Below, piece after piece: positions 27,471-39,780 of a DNA stretch of 64,000 nt. Source of the DNA: Galeruca laticollis (taxonomy: Eukaryota; Arthropoda; Insecta; Coleoptera; Chrysomelidae); NCBI GenBank assembly GCA_963921935.1, contig OY998180.1, positions 61,458,551 through 61,522,550 of the forward strand, written 5' to 3'. Positions within the stretch are counted from its first letter, which is position 1. The number at the start of each line of letters is the position of its first letter. A program made the position numbers and the translations under genes. The notes below the pieces were generated by a model. That model was not told the origin of the DNA and ran no database searches. It saw only the letters and a list, made by a program, of their open reading frames with translations.

Positions 27471-28790
27471 TTTTTCATTTCATTATTATTATTATTATTT
27501 ACATTACATTGTTTTAAAAGTATACTCGTGAATCAGAAGTGTTACACCCAGAAGGAATAATTTCTGGACCTTGATTTTTTGGCAACATTATGACCATATT
27601 TAGAGCAGGCGATAACAGCATCAACGTTTTATCTTTTACAATGTTTACAAAAAAAAAATATTTTATTTAAACTTTTTCTGAAGAAACCTGTTTACGAAAG
27701 CCGAATAGTACAGGATATTGTTAGTTATTGGGAGTTCGTCTGCTTGTGTTTATCGTAATGCCCCATGTTCGAAGACGTCAAAATTATCACCATGTTAGCG
27801 ATTTTGGCAAGGATATAATAGGGATGTGGACTAATTTTTGGAATTGCTTTTGATTTAAAGATAGACCTTATATAAAAACGAAAATAATAATTAAAATAGG
27901 CTCCAAAATTCCCGCTTAAACGCTCCATACCGTCTCGTGACGTCATCAAACTTTGAACGAATCTCGCGTTCTGTCAAAGTTAACTTATCTTGACTGGGTT
28001 CTTACGAATAAATTTAATGAAAGTCGTAAAAATGAATAGAACACCCCAAAAACTTTTCCAAAAAGTGCTTATATACGGAGAAAGTCTTGCTAGACAAGAT
28101 CCAGCTTCATCAACAAGTACAATTTATTTTTATGAAGATCATTTTAATATATGTTGTATCTGATATAAATTTAATATTATTATAGATATGTTTGGTTACG
28201 TGGCAGGAAAAGTCAATTATTGATTAGTAGTTTCATTACAGAGCTAATTCCAAGTTTTATTTCGTTGATATAGATGATAAGTAGTTCTACATATGATAAA
28301 AAAGTATATAAAATGAGTAACGTGTCTCTCTCATTTGTAATAAAGTATATGGCTGTAAAATTATAGGTAGTTACAAATATATTTTCACGTTTTTCTCCGC
28401 TACACAAAAATCCATATATTGTTTCTGGCAAATAAGCTCGCACCATCATAGAATCAATCTTCGGTAAGTTACAACTACTTCTTTTGATGGATCCAGTCTC
28501 CATTATGATAAAAATCGTAAAATATTATCGTTGTTCTAAAGAATTATCAAGAAAAATAGTTCATACTTTTAACTTGGTTATTAGAAATAAGTCGACTTGT
28601 TCGGGCAGTGACGTCATCGCGCTCTGATTGGTGTTCGCAGTCACGTGATAATGGGTAATAAATAACGCAATTTAAATTAACTTTATATAAGGTTTCTGAA
28701 AACTGTCCATAATGTGTAAAACATAACTTCACATTAATTCGTAACAACTGTTAACATCCCTATCGTGGCCTATCGTGGCGTTACTTTATA
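27471..28790. other. No supported gene
   Basis: AT-rich sequence. Short frames at 28034 (+) and 28213..28503 (-) have partly protein-like text but no motif that I can assign with confidence; they may be fragments of transposon-related genes. Confidence 0.4.
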
Positions 28791-28799
28791 CTATCGCGA

Positions 28800-29090
28800 A
28801 ATTGTCCGTCTTCTTAACTGCACTGCAGCGTCGGTCATGCGTGTGTGGACAGAGAAGGTAGAGGAATACGAAGAAGACCTACTGGCCAACCGAGGCGTGT
28901 GCCCGAGCGTCAAGATAGGCACTTCAGACAACTAGCTTTGCGTGGCCGTTTTGTTAGTACGCGCTAAATTGCTGACCAATGGTTTGGAAAGGAAGGCAGA
29001 CCTGTTACTATGCGCACACTATATCGATGCATTCGAGCCTATCGTCTCTTTTCATACCGTCCACGGTTAGTGCTTCCTTTGACTATAAGG
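28800..29090 (+). pseudogene. Tc1/mariner transposase N-terminal fragment
   Basis: With stops it reads as the helix-turn-helix and linker of a Tc1-like transposase: RRRPTGQP, HFRQLALRGRFV, ADQWF, VTMRTLYRCIRAYRLFSYRP. It stops just before the catalytic domain, where sequence related to 40515..40570 begins. Broken by at least one stop and frame changes. Confidence 0.65.
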
Positions 29091-29244
29091 TACCGAGAAG
29101 CAGTAGATATTCATTATCAAAATCTTACTACAAATCAATTGAGCATATAACAATAAAATAACACTTATCGTGATGTAAACATTCCTTTGAGTGTAAGGTT
29201 CTTCGCTGTAATTAACTATATCTCCCATCTCCCCATGTCCAAGG

Positions 29245-29482
29245 CAATTAGCTTTACGTGACCGTTTTGCTAGTACGCGTGAAATTGTTGACGGTTTGGA
29301 CGGTATGTAGATCTGTTACTACGCGTACACTATATCGACGCAATCGAGCCTCTGGCCTCTTTTCATCATACCGTCCATGATTAGTGCTTCCTTCGACTGC
29401 GGACCACTATCGTCAACGTTCAACGTTTGAGTTGGTGCAGAGAACGGCACCACTGAGAAGCAGAGTGGCGTAATATCGTACA
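29245..29482 (+). pseudogene. Second Tc1/mariner transposase N-terminal fragment
   Basis: Close relative of the preceding fragment (AATTAGCTTTACGTGACCG and following), extending farther into the linker (ADHYRQRSTFELVQRTAP, then EWRNIV). It ends abruptly where the first catalytic Asp would be expected. The missing C-terminal part has a match at 36300..36930. Confidence 0.6.
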
Positions 29483-30317
29483 GGCTACACTGCAGACCGT
29501 GCCATGTATAGAGCCTGTCGAGTAACTAAAATCGGTAGATAATTCCAGAAAATTAACGAAAACTGTAACGTCGTTAGTAATCAAATTTTATTGATTTTTA
29601 TAACTGCGTATGCGCGATATCATATTGCTCGTCCCCATCCCCACATGTTATATGTTATACTGTTATCATTTCTTAATTCAAATGTAGAGGTTACTTTAAG
29701 GTTACGGTATTTTGGTGTATTTTTAATTGCTATAGTGTAATATTTATCTGTTGTTTCGTTGCTTTATTGTTATTAATTGAAAAGTCAAAGTGTATTCTGA
29801 AGGACTTTAATAAGTGGTGTACTCGGTAAGTTTTATTAAAAGAAATCCCAATGGCACAGGACCAATTGGACAGGCTTATTTCAGTAACATTTTTCCATAA
29901 AATCCAAAATAAAAAATTAGATTCAAAAGTAATAGAATGTTGTGAGATGTACAATAAACCAATGTAAAATTTGGCATCAAATCAAAAACAAAAAAATAAA
30001 AAAAATTTTTAGTAAATTTGTGAATTTTCTTAAATAAATGTTTTAATGTTCGATTTAGAGAAAAATGGTGAAGACAGTTGTAGAACGTGTTAAGGTCTAT
30101 AAAAAAGCTTAGTAACTTTTTTGCGTCAAATGAAAAACAAAGACAATACGATTTTTTTTCAATTTTGACAGGCCGCCATTTTGTTTTTACTGGGCCAATT
30201 TGGCTCATTAACTAACTCATCCAAGATTTTGGCCTAATCGATTTTTGTAGCGAGTTTGGTTTCGATCCGTCAAAAAATACGCCCTCTATCGTGCTTACAA
30301 ATTCCGTTACAACACAT

Positions 30318-30397
<80 letters not shown>

Positions 30398-30941
30398 CCT
30401 TTGGAACGGGGGATGATTTTGGCATCTAGGAACACCAAAACGATAAACTGCATTGAAATTTTTACGAAGTCGCGTCATACTACTCTCTACAATAGCCCTA
30501 TTTCATTCTGAAATAAGCCTAAAATTTTAGCATTTTTTCTTTCACAATTAACAACCATTATCTTTATTTTTATAAAACACAGAATTTTTACTAATTTAAT
30601 CGATAACTTTAGAGATCATGGTTGTTTTTTACATTAGCTAAACTGAAAATTGCTGCATTAATAAAGTAAATATTTCTTTTTAGATTTGTTCCTTCAACCC
30701 AGGAAGATAAAATTAATATGGCTGAAAAGCAGTGGTAATAAATCATCGTCGACGAGGAAACGATGGAGGATATGATCCCTTCGTTTTCAAAAACAGTGTT
30801 TCTTTAAATTTGAGAAAGACGAAGATAGGTTATTAAGACAGTTTGATTTGCCTTCTCATATGAGTGGAAATTAACAAAAATTGATGGTAAGTTTTATTGT
30901 ATTCAATATAGCATGCTATAATTTTGGACATTTCAAAATGT
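29483..30941. other. No gene; CA/TA microsatellite
   Basis: A compound (CA)n-(TA)n microsatellite occupies 30311..30395. The rest is AT-rich without coding signal. Confidence 0.6.
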
Positions 30942-31428
30942 TTGAGTGAACGAAAAGACGAGTACTGAGTGTGTAATTTTATTAAAATTCCAGGTAAGCG
31001 CTTTCAACCATTAGACCATTCTGAAAGCTCTCGTCAAGAAAAAAATACACAGAAAGTGTCAAAAAACATCAAACCCTGTAACTGCTACATACAATGAAAT
31101 AAAATGTTTGACGTTACATCATTATTTAACTAAAATTTGTTAAAATTACTCTATAAAGAGCGTGTACAATTGTAATTCACATAACGAAACGTTTAATTTG
31201 AAATTACCAACTAAATGATATGTGTGTACACCCTCTTTATAGGGTAATTCTAACAAATTTTACTTAAAGAATGATGTAACATCAAACATTTTATTTCATT
31301 GTATGTACATTGTACCTGTTGTATGTTTTTCTCTTATCAACAGCTTTGAGAATGACCTAATGGCTGAAAGCGCTTAGCTGGAATTTTAATCAAATGACAC
31401 ACTCAGTACTCGTCTTTTCATTCACTCA
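30942..31428. repeat. Foldback element, ~487 bp
   Basis: Imperfect inverted repeat. The left arm begins TTGAGTGAACGAAAAGACGA and the right arm ends with its complement (CGTCTTTTCATTCACTCAA). Matching continues inward through AAATTCCAGSTAAGCGCTTTCA, ATACAATGAAATAAAATGTTTGA and ACTCTATAAAGAG-type segments to a short central loop. It looks like a non-coding foldback/MITE. Confidence 0.75.
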
Positions 31429-31707
31429 ATTTATATCTAGTGTGTACACCATACTCAGACAATTCCATTTTAAAATGTATCCATTGTAAAAATAATAATT
31501 TTGGTTTTATTTTATGTTAGAGCTATATTCCTTCTACCAGCTATGGGATGGAAGGTATTGACCCCTTGCCGATTTTCATATATAGCCCATGGTGTGAAAA
31601 TTTATGGGAAATGAAAGTGAGTATTAACTTTTGTTGAGGCATTACGTCTAAGTATTTGGTCTAGCGGTAACCAAAAATCCAAAATATCCAATAAAGACAA
31701 AAAATAG

Positions 31708-34700
31708 TTAACAATCAAGAATTCCTAAAAAAATCGAAAGCTCCAAAAAAGGAATTCGAAAAAACCATTTTTTTGGATGGGTTTTTGCTGCTTGTGAATA
31801 AAATACAGACCCGTAATCTAAAATTGATCTGATGAAGGATCTATACAATAAGAGAGATGTACTCGGATCTGCTCCCCAATTCATATGGTTTACTGCTCTC
31901 AACACATTTACTCCTTTTTCCGCCCTATTTATTGAATATTCAATGTGATTTTTCCAAAGCAGTTTCCTATCCAGGATAATTCCCGGATATTTAATTTTTG
32001 ATTCTACTTTGAATTCTACTTCGTTAATTTTTAAATTAGATGGTAAGTTTCTTTTCTTGGAAAAAATATATAGCTGAGTTTTCTTTGTAGATATATTTAA
32101 ACCCTTCGCATGACACCATTTCTCCAGAGAAGTGTAACTTTTTGAAAGTTCTGTTGGTTGCAGAGCGGTATTTGAAATATTTTCCTGATATACGCATACG
32201 TCATCGGCAAATTCCAGTACTTTAGTATTATTTGCTGCTATCTTATGCAAATCTGATGTATAAATTATGTACAGCAAGGAACTTAGTTTTTCCCCCTGTG
32301 GCAACCCAACATTAGCTAACCTAGGCTCTAACAATTCATTCTGTATCCTTACATAAATATTTCTATTTTAGTATAATGAGCAGATTCTCGTTTAAATTCC
32401 GATAGTAATTCTATATATATCATTTGGTCGTGCAAAATGTCTAATTTGACGTTATCGTAGGCCCCTTCTAGATCCACAAATATAGCAGTTAGAGATTTCT
32501 CTTTCGAAAAAGAAATATTTATATCTGAAACCAGTTGTCCTACGTTCTCATTTATCGAATACCCTTTTCTAAACCCAAATTGTGTTTCTGGAAATTTTTT
32601 ATTTTCATCGATCCATTTTTCTAATCTTGTTTTAATAATTCTTTCAAATGTTTTGAATACGCATGATGCTAAAGATATCGCCCTGTACAATTCCGGATAT
32701 TCGGGAAGTTTCTTAGTTTTAAGAATGGGAATAACAATATAATATTTCCAACTAGGAGGGAATTTTCCGCTTTTCCAAATGTTATTAAAAATATTCAATA
32801 AACATTGTTTTGCTATTTCAGGTAGGTTAAATAACATTATATAATGCAAGTTATCGAGACCTGGGGCCGAATTTATATTATTTTTAATATTAATTTTCAA
32901 TTCCCTTAGAGAGAATGATTTTAATAGTGGATGATTTTCATTAACTAATTCATCCGAAATACAAGACATATAATTTACTTGAACCCATGGAGGAGTTAAT
33001 TTCGTTTGAAATATTAAAGCCCAATAATTTTTTATTACCTTGTTAATAGGTTCACAATTATAATATACATTTTTTATTTGCTTAACTTCTCTCCAAATCT
33101 CTTTAACTGGTGTATTTTTGTTCAGTTTTCTACTGAACTATTTCCAAGATTCTTTCTTGCATTTTTTTATTATTCGTTTGGTATTAGCTGCTGCTTTTAT
33201 ATAATTGAAATATTTTTGTAAATTGGAGTAATTTTTAAAATCCAAGAAAGCCTCTTTTCGAGCTTTAATAGCCTCCTCACATTCATTATTCCACCGCGTC
33301 TTGTTAACATTTGGATTGATCACTTTTTTCTTTTCTGGAATTGCATTTTTATTTGCTATGATTATAATATTTGAAAGTACTTCATATTCTGCTTCCTGCA
33401 GCTCATTAACATTAAATTCTGTTTCTATTAAAAGTGAGAAAAGTGTTGAATCCGCTTTCTTAATATTATATTTTTGACAATTTTTATATTGCGTCTTACA
33501 ATCTACATTTTGTGTAATGATCAGACGATAATGATCTGAAGTTCCTAAAGGATAATCGATTCTTTCCCAATTACAAGACGTAAAAAATTTAGATTATTCT
33601 CCTCTATAGCTTCTAACAGTTCTCTACCCGCAGCGTATGTTAGGTCGTATCCCCAAGCTCCATTGTGACAATTGACATCATCTCCGACTATAAATGATTT
33701 TAATGTTTTTAAATGAAACTCACGGTCTCTAGTTAATTCCACAATATAATACAAGTTATTGAAAGTTCTAAAAAATTGACAATTGTTTCGATAAATCAAT
33801 ATTGATTTATCGAAACAATTGTCAATTTTTTAGAATTTTCAATAACTTGTATTATATTGTGGAATTAACTGGAGACCGTGAGTTTCATTTAAAAACACTA
33901 ATATGAGCATATTCCACGAAGTAATGGTCGAGACAGTCAATTTCATAAATGATTTTATTAGATTGTGAAAAAATCTTTCCATATCCTCCCTGAAACTTTA
34001 TTTTTGGGTTCATTGTATAAAGTTACTGCCTGAAAAATGTATTTCAGCGCCTATGCACATCACTCCTTCTATCGTTTTTGTCAATATTATCTCTTTAAAA
34101 CAAAAACTTTTCTTTATTTAAATAGCGACTCCTGCATACCCATCATCTCTATCAATCCTTATCATATCAAAACCTGTGAAATTAATAATTGATCTTGGTT
34201 TGAACCAAGTTCCATTAAGCAAATATAAATTTTTCCAGAACTCTCTTATCTGAAACTAGCGATCTGCCGTTCCACTGGACCAACTTATACATTTTCAATT
34301 TCAGTAACGTATTTTAATAGATCGTTTCTAAGATCATCACAAATTGAATTTTCATTTTTATTTACTGCTTTTTTTCTAAAAAGCTATTAATTATATTTAA
34401 TATTTCATTAACAAAGCTAATTTTATGATTTTCATTTTTCAACATATTTTGATAGGACGTTACAAAACGACTTATGCTGTCTGAGACGTTACATTTGGAA
34501 TTTCCAAAATTTCCCGGTGTTCTTCTGATAGTGCGCTTTTTCTAGGTCTATACTCGTTCGGTTTTGATTTTTTTGGTACTATGTATGAGATCTTACTGCT
34601 TTGTTTTTTATTACCGTTGCATAACTGTTTGTATGTTTTTCTTTCGCCTCACTATATGATATATTTTCAACTACCATCGTTTCTTTAATAGATTTTTGAT

Positions 34701-35082
34701 TATTGTATTCTTCACATTTATTTCTCTCCATAGCGTTATGTTCGCCCCCACTCATTATACAATTTGGATTATTTTTTTAATTTGCATGCTTGCTGATCGT
34801 GATTTTCACCGCAATATTTGCACCTGACTTTACCCTTTCATTGCATAGCTACGTGGCCGTATCGTAAGTTACTTTAGGAATGTACATTTCTACTTCGTAT
34901 CTAAGCCTTTCTATTATAAATTTTTTTGGTGTCATTTGTCCCCTGAAGGTAACAATAATAGTGCCCGTAGGTATTAATTGCTTGCTTTCGTCTCGCCTAA
35001 ACATCCTTTTAACATATTCTATTTTAATATTTTGTCGAAAGCTCCAAAAAAGAAATTTAAAAAACCAAACAAATGTATACAT
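31708..35082 (-). pseudogene. Decayed non-LTR retrotransposon (LINE)
   Basis: Minus-strand remnants in order. ORF1 piece at about 34750..35082 with a zinc knuckle CKYCGENHDQQAC. Endonuclease pieces at about 33545..34290, including LVQWNGRSL and VGDDVNCHNGAWG. A linker with WNNECEEAIKARKEAF at 33138..33323. Reverse transcriptase at 32349..32969 (RAISLASCVFKTFE, TQFGFRKGYS, AIFVDLEGAYD) and 31708..32334 (GLPQGEKLSSLLY, FADDVCVYQ). Frameshifts and stops separate these. A palindromic Penelope-end insertion interrupts the endonuclease part. No RNase H is seen. Clade uncertain, Jockey/I-like. Confidence 0.85.
33704..33897. repeat. 194-bp near-perfect palindrome of Penelope-like termini
   Basis: Arms 33704..33800 and 33801..33897 are inverted copies with very few differences. 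Each arm matches the terminal segment at about 26741..26845, including GAAAC...GTC of the hammerhead but not its CUGANGA core, which lies beyond the symmetry centre. It sits inside the LINE endonuclease region. Confidence 0.85.
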
Positions 35083-36299
35083 TCAAACATTTTTTGATAT
35101 TTTTTTTGACTTAGTACAAAAACATGTGTAAACTTATTATTTCTATAGTAAGCGCATTTTGTTTTCTTTTGTTGACATACATTTTCAAACATATTTGTGT
35201 GTTTACTTATTGATTGCTGTTATTTTGTGTCAACCAGAAACGAGAAAGGACTTCCACGAGACGGTGGGATTTTTAAGAGCCCTTAAGAAACATTTTAACA
35301 ATCATAGACTGCCAGGAGCTGCAGAGTAACTTAAACTGCCTTATGCGATGGTTTCAACGGAATGCTTTTAAATGTAGAAATATACAAATATGCAATATAC
35401 TAGGTTTAAGCTTGTGATATAAACCTATTTAATACTTCCAGTAAAGAAATAAAGATGTGTTTTAAGTGGAAATGAAATGTTAGATATATTATTTTAAATG
35501 TTGCACAGGCACAAGTGCTGTTTAGCACTCTTATATGTAATTACTTGGCACCTTGTATTTATTTACAGAGCTGGGCAGTATTTAACAACTTTTCCTATAA
35601 AAATATTTTAATTACTTTTGTTCCAACAGTCACAGTAATTATACTCAAATAGTTTCTTTCACAGAAATTTGCCAAAAATAGTAGTTAACAACTCATTGCA
35701 AACACTTTTTTTGATTAAGAAGTAGCAGTTATACTCCAGCAGTTTGTCCAGCTCTGTGTGTTTATACGAGTGTAATAATAAATTAATATAAACTTATCAT
35801 AAATAATTTTCTACGTTTATCTTGATTTAACATCATTTAGAAATCTAATGATACTCCAATCTAGAATGTATGTTACTCAAATTATTTTTCAATGATTGCA
35901 TTGTTTTTACATTATAGTTGATTTAATGTCATTCTGTTTGTTAAGAAAAGTACCTTGTGAAAAAAACTATTTGTTGTGTATTTTTATACCAAAATAAATA
36001 AACTGTTTATATGATTACTGTTTTATTTTTTCAATTTAATTAACCATTTATGGTCCATCATTTGATATTTCATTTAATTTAACTTAACATTAGATGTTGA
36101 GTTAAATTGAATGAAATGTTAAATGATGGACTATAAATGTTTATTTTAAAATAAAATAAATAAAATACAGTAAATGTGAATATACGGCCAAAACCTAAAA
36201 TTACAGAAATCTTTTCAACATCACTCAATTGTTTACTCGACAGGCTCTTTAGATGGCGCCACAATCAGTGTCTCATCTATCTGTGATATTGTAATCAGC
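35083..36299. other. No gene; long hairpin
   Basis: AT-rich. 36044..36140 folds back (CATTTATGGTCCATCATTT pairs with AATGATGGACTATAAATG) and may be the remnant of a small foldback element. Nothing else supported. Confidence 0.55.
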
Positions 36300-36930
36300 T
36301 ACGAATTGTGATTCTTTTTAGGTGCGCATGACGGCCGTAGAAGGGTATCTAGCCGCTGTGGAGGGCGACGTGATTTTTAGTTTGTTGCTGAAAGGCATGT
36401 GCACAAAACTGTTGGAGTAATGGTTTGGTAGGCTATTGCTTGTGGTAACCGATCACTTGAGTTTATTCGAGGCGAAATGACAGGTGGCCGCTATGTTGAT
36501 GATGTTCTACAAATCACTTTACCGCCTCATCTAAATGAGTGTCCACAAGTCCTTTTTTAGGAAGACAACGAACGTCCACATATTGCAGGTCGAACTATGG
36601 AGTTTCTCCAAGATGCTGGCGTTAATGTTTTGCCGTGGCCACCCCGCTCACTAGATTCAAATCCCATTGAACATGTGTGGGATATGGTTGGGAGGAGACT
36701 GTCCAGTTTGCACCACCCTCCACACACTCTGGCACAGTTAATCCACGAAGTTCAAGTTGCTTGGAACGAAGTGCCACAAGCACACATCGACCACCTTCTT
36801 TTGTCGATGCCTAGACGTGTACAGGAGTGTATTCAGCTACGGGGTCGGCAAACACATTATCAATTTTTTTTTGAGTACATGTTAGTAAATTTTTTTGCAA
36901 ATGTTATCATTTCACTGTTGATGTAAGGTT
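36300..36930 (+). pseudogene. Tc1/mariner transposase C-terminal fragment
   Basis: It reads, with several stops, as the catalytic half of a Tc1-like transposase: AHDGRRRV, VMVW, GRYVDDVLQ, EDNERPHIAG with the second Asp, then an intact run from 36597 (LQDAGVNVLPWPPRSLDSNPIEHVWDMVGRRL) containing the final acidic residue, and the C-terminal SMPRRVQECI. The N-terminal half is absent here. Confidence 0.75.
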
Positions 36931-37429
36931 ATCACATTACCAGAAAATCAAGGTCGATAAATTATTCCTTCTGAGTGTAACACTTCTAATTCCACTGCGT
37001 ATATTAAAAGTGTCGTTTTTTTGCTAATATGGATTTGTAGTTAAATTTATACATTCAACTTCAAATTTTAGACATTTATTCGAACATGATATGGATAAAC
37101 TTTGTGTTATCAACATGGGATGATAAAATTTGACATATAGTATCGAACAACACGTTACCTGTAGGTAATTAAATACAAATTTATTCGTTACATAAAATTT
37201 TGTGTTTCGAACACTACTAGAAATCCTATTGGCCGATGATATGTTACCGATTGCCGAATTCGAAGACACTGCAACATAATATAGATATTTACCAAACAAG
37301 AACTAGAGCAGGTTACAACGTACAATGATCTAAGCGCATTCAAACAAGCAAGTGGAAATATTGACGAAGAAATATGATATAGAATCGGAAAAGAGTCTAT
37401 ATATAAAACCCTAAGGTATAATTTTTTTG

Positions 37430-37925
37430 GGAAGAAAGAACACAAGTTTACAAAAAAGTGGTTAGGCTATTAATATTATACGGCAGTGAATCCTCGACCA
37501 TAACAAAATAAAATATTCTTAAGGGAACTAAAAAGAATCACAAGTAGCGACCGAATTTGAAACGAGGCAATAACAGCTGAAATAAAAATAAAGCCCATAG
37601 ACTCGATAATTGGAGAACAGTTGAGCAGGTTACGCCATAAACATAGAATAGACGGAAATAGAACAACAAAGAAATTCTATGAAGCCAGAATACATGGCAA
37701 GAACATGATAGGACGCCCACGAATGAGATGGGAAGACCAAGTCCAAGAATATGCAGAAAAACGGGGGATCCAGTGGAGACAGGTTAGACTACTAGCGCAG
37801 AATAGGAGTATTTGGAGGAGATGCGTGAAGTATAATAATGAACAATCGTAATGTGATGTATTGTATTCATAATGTCCACGCCTAGCGGTAACTGGACAAT
37901 ATTAATTGAATAAATAAAAATTTAA
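37430..37925 (+). pseudogene. LINE 3' end fragment
   Basis: C-terminal ORF2 remnant: RLLILYGSES, DRIWNEAITAEI, then GRPRMRWEDQVQEYAEKRGI and IWRRCVKY. This is a common ending of RTE-like and related non-LTR ORF2 proteins. It is followed by AATAAATAAAAATTTAAAAAAA, a plausible poly(A) end. 5'-truncated. Sequence 36931..37429 shows nothing else. Confidence 0.6.
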
Positions 37926-38291
37926 AAAAATTGTATAACCAAAATTGGAAATTTAACAAACATAACAGTTTGTAAAATAATAATTGTGACCAAGAACAAG
38001 CTTTTTAAAATTGTTACAAATTTTTATAAAACCAATCACTTAGCAGCAAAAGAACCGCACAATTTTAATAGTTGAAATCCGTCTAAAAATAGATATCATC
38101 AAATAATTATAATATTACCTTATATAATAAGAAATAAAACAAATGAAACCAAATGTTTTTTTAAATGATTATTTTTTGTCCAATTTTTTTACAAAATCAA
38201 AAGTCAGCGATTTCGGTATTATTTCTTCTCTATAGTAAAATATAGGTTTTTATTTTCAATAATTAGCTTTTCTAGTGTCTGTACATTTAAA

Positions 38292-39318
38292 ATGAATCCA
38301 CGCCGAATACAAAATCTAAATTTAACAGAGCAGGAATCCGTGGTGGACGTCACTCTGAGTGGCGAAGGGAGAAATTAGAGTTACATTGCTAAGCAACTCA
38401 AAGTGAATCAGTCTAGCATTAATAGGGCTTTAAGTCGATTCAGGGAAACAGGGCAGCATACGAGAAGGCGAGTCACAGGACGTCCAAGGGTCACCACCCC
38501 TGGACAGGACTAGTTTCTTCGATTAGTAACACTTATAACAAGAAGTGTAACCGCACCATATTTACAAAATAGGTTTCTATATGCCCATCAAATTCATGTA
38601 AGTCCTGATAATGTCAGAAGAAGGCTCCGTGAAAGTAATCTGACTTCCAATCAAGCCGCAATAGTCCCGTTACTAACTGCAAATCATAGAAGAGAAAGAC
38701 TACGGTTTGCTCGAGAATATGTAAATTGGGCAGAAGACGATTGGGCCAGAGTTCTCTTCTCTGATGAATCCAGGTTTTCTTTGATCAACAATGATCGACG
38801 AGTAAGAGTATATAGACGCGAAGGTGAACGTTATGACTAGTGTAACATTCCTCCTAGAGTGAACTATGGAGGCGGATCAGTAATGGTGTGGGGAGGAATT
38901 TCTTAGGGTGCACGTATGGAGTTGCTATTTTTTTCAAAATAGAGCTCTCACTGCTCCAATGTATATAGAGTTAATTTTAGAACCTCACGTTATGCCATAT
39001 GCCCATTTTATTGGAGAAAATTTTCTGTTTATGCAGGATAATGCACTGCCCCCACATTGCTATAATTGTACAGGAGTATTTGGAAGAGGTAGAAATTGAT
39101 ACCATCGCATGGCCAGCTAAAAGCCTTGATCTCAACGCCATAGACCACATTGGGATAATATGGGCAGAATAATTTCAAGCCGTTAAAACCCTCTGAATAA
39201 GCTGGATAACAGCACTACCCTGCTTGATATATGGGAGACAATACCACAAAATATAATTGGGAATCATATTCTTAGCATTCCAAGAAGATGTTCAGATGTT
39301 ATTCGTGCACGTGGTTGA
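38292..39318 (+). pseudogene. Tc1/mariner-like transposase pseudogene
   Basis: Nearly full length from MNPRRIQNLNLTEQE. The paired helix-turn-helix (YIAKQLKVNQSSINRALSRF) and GRPR hook are followed by the linker with RRRLRESNL, first Asp in VLFSDESRFSL, GGGSVMVWGGIS, second Asp in MQDNALPPH, and a decayed third motif near 39120 (PAKSLDLNAI). At least four stops and a late frameshift. A different lineage from the fragments at 28.8-36.9 kb. TIRs were not identified. Confidence 0.85.
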
Positions 39319-39555
39319 AATACGAAGTACTGAAAACAAAAAATAGTGCAGTTGATTTTATTATTCATAAATCGGATACTCATGGTGTTTTATTCATTTG
39401 TCTGGGTAATGAAATTGTTTGTTTTTTCATTTATTAAAGATGAATATACTTTATTATACGTACCTAAACACTTTAAATAAATAAAAAAATTTTAAAAATT
39501 TGTATATTATTTTTTTGGAATTTTGAACAATAAGGAATATTTTGAATAGGTATAA

Positions 39556-39780
39556 TGCAATGGCCAGCTGAATCACCTTGCCTTTCTTTTAGAGAATTTG
39601 TTTGGTATGAGCTCAATTGAAGGGTGAACAATCGATCTCTTGCGAGCTCTCAATCTATTTGTGTCAACTATTTAGCGAAATATTATATGAAGATTATTAA
39701 AAAAAATTAATTGACAGAAGATTGCTTACAATATATGAGGAGATAAAAGAAATATGTTTTTTTCATATTGTAGGTATGTT
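39556..39780 (+). pseudogene. Another Tc1/mariner transposase C-terminal scrap
   Basis: The text MQWPAESPCLSFREFVWYELN followed by RVNNRSLASSQS matches the third-motif region of Tc1-like transposases (WPAxSPDLNPIEfvWdEL) with decay. Only the last ~70 codons are present. Confidence 0.5.

Noticed and set aside
27725..28747. Several 60-96-codon frames, some protein-like
   Set aside because: No family motif, no continuous frame and no splice support; possible transposon debris only.
33801..33897. Second complete hammerhead ribozyme
   Set aside because: The palindrome arms keep GAAA and GTC but lack the CUGANGA core, so no complete ribozyme forms.
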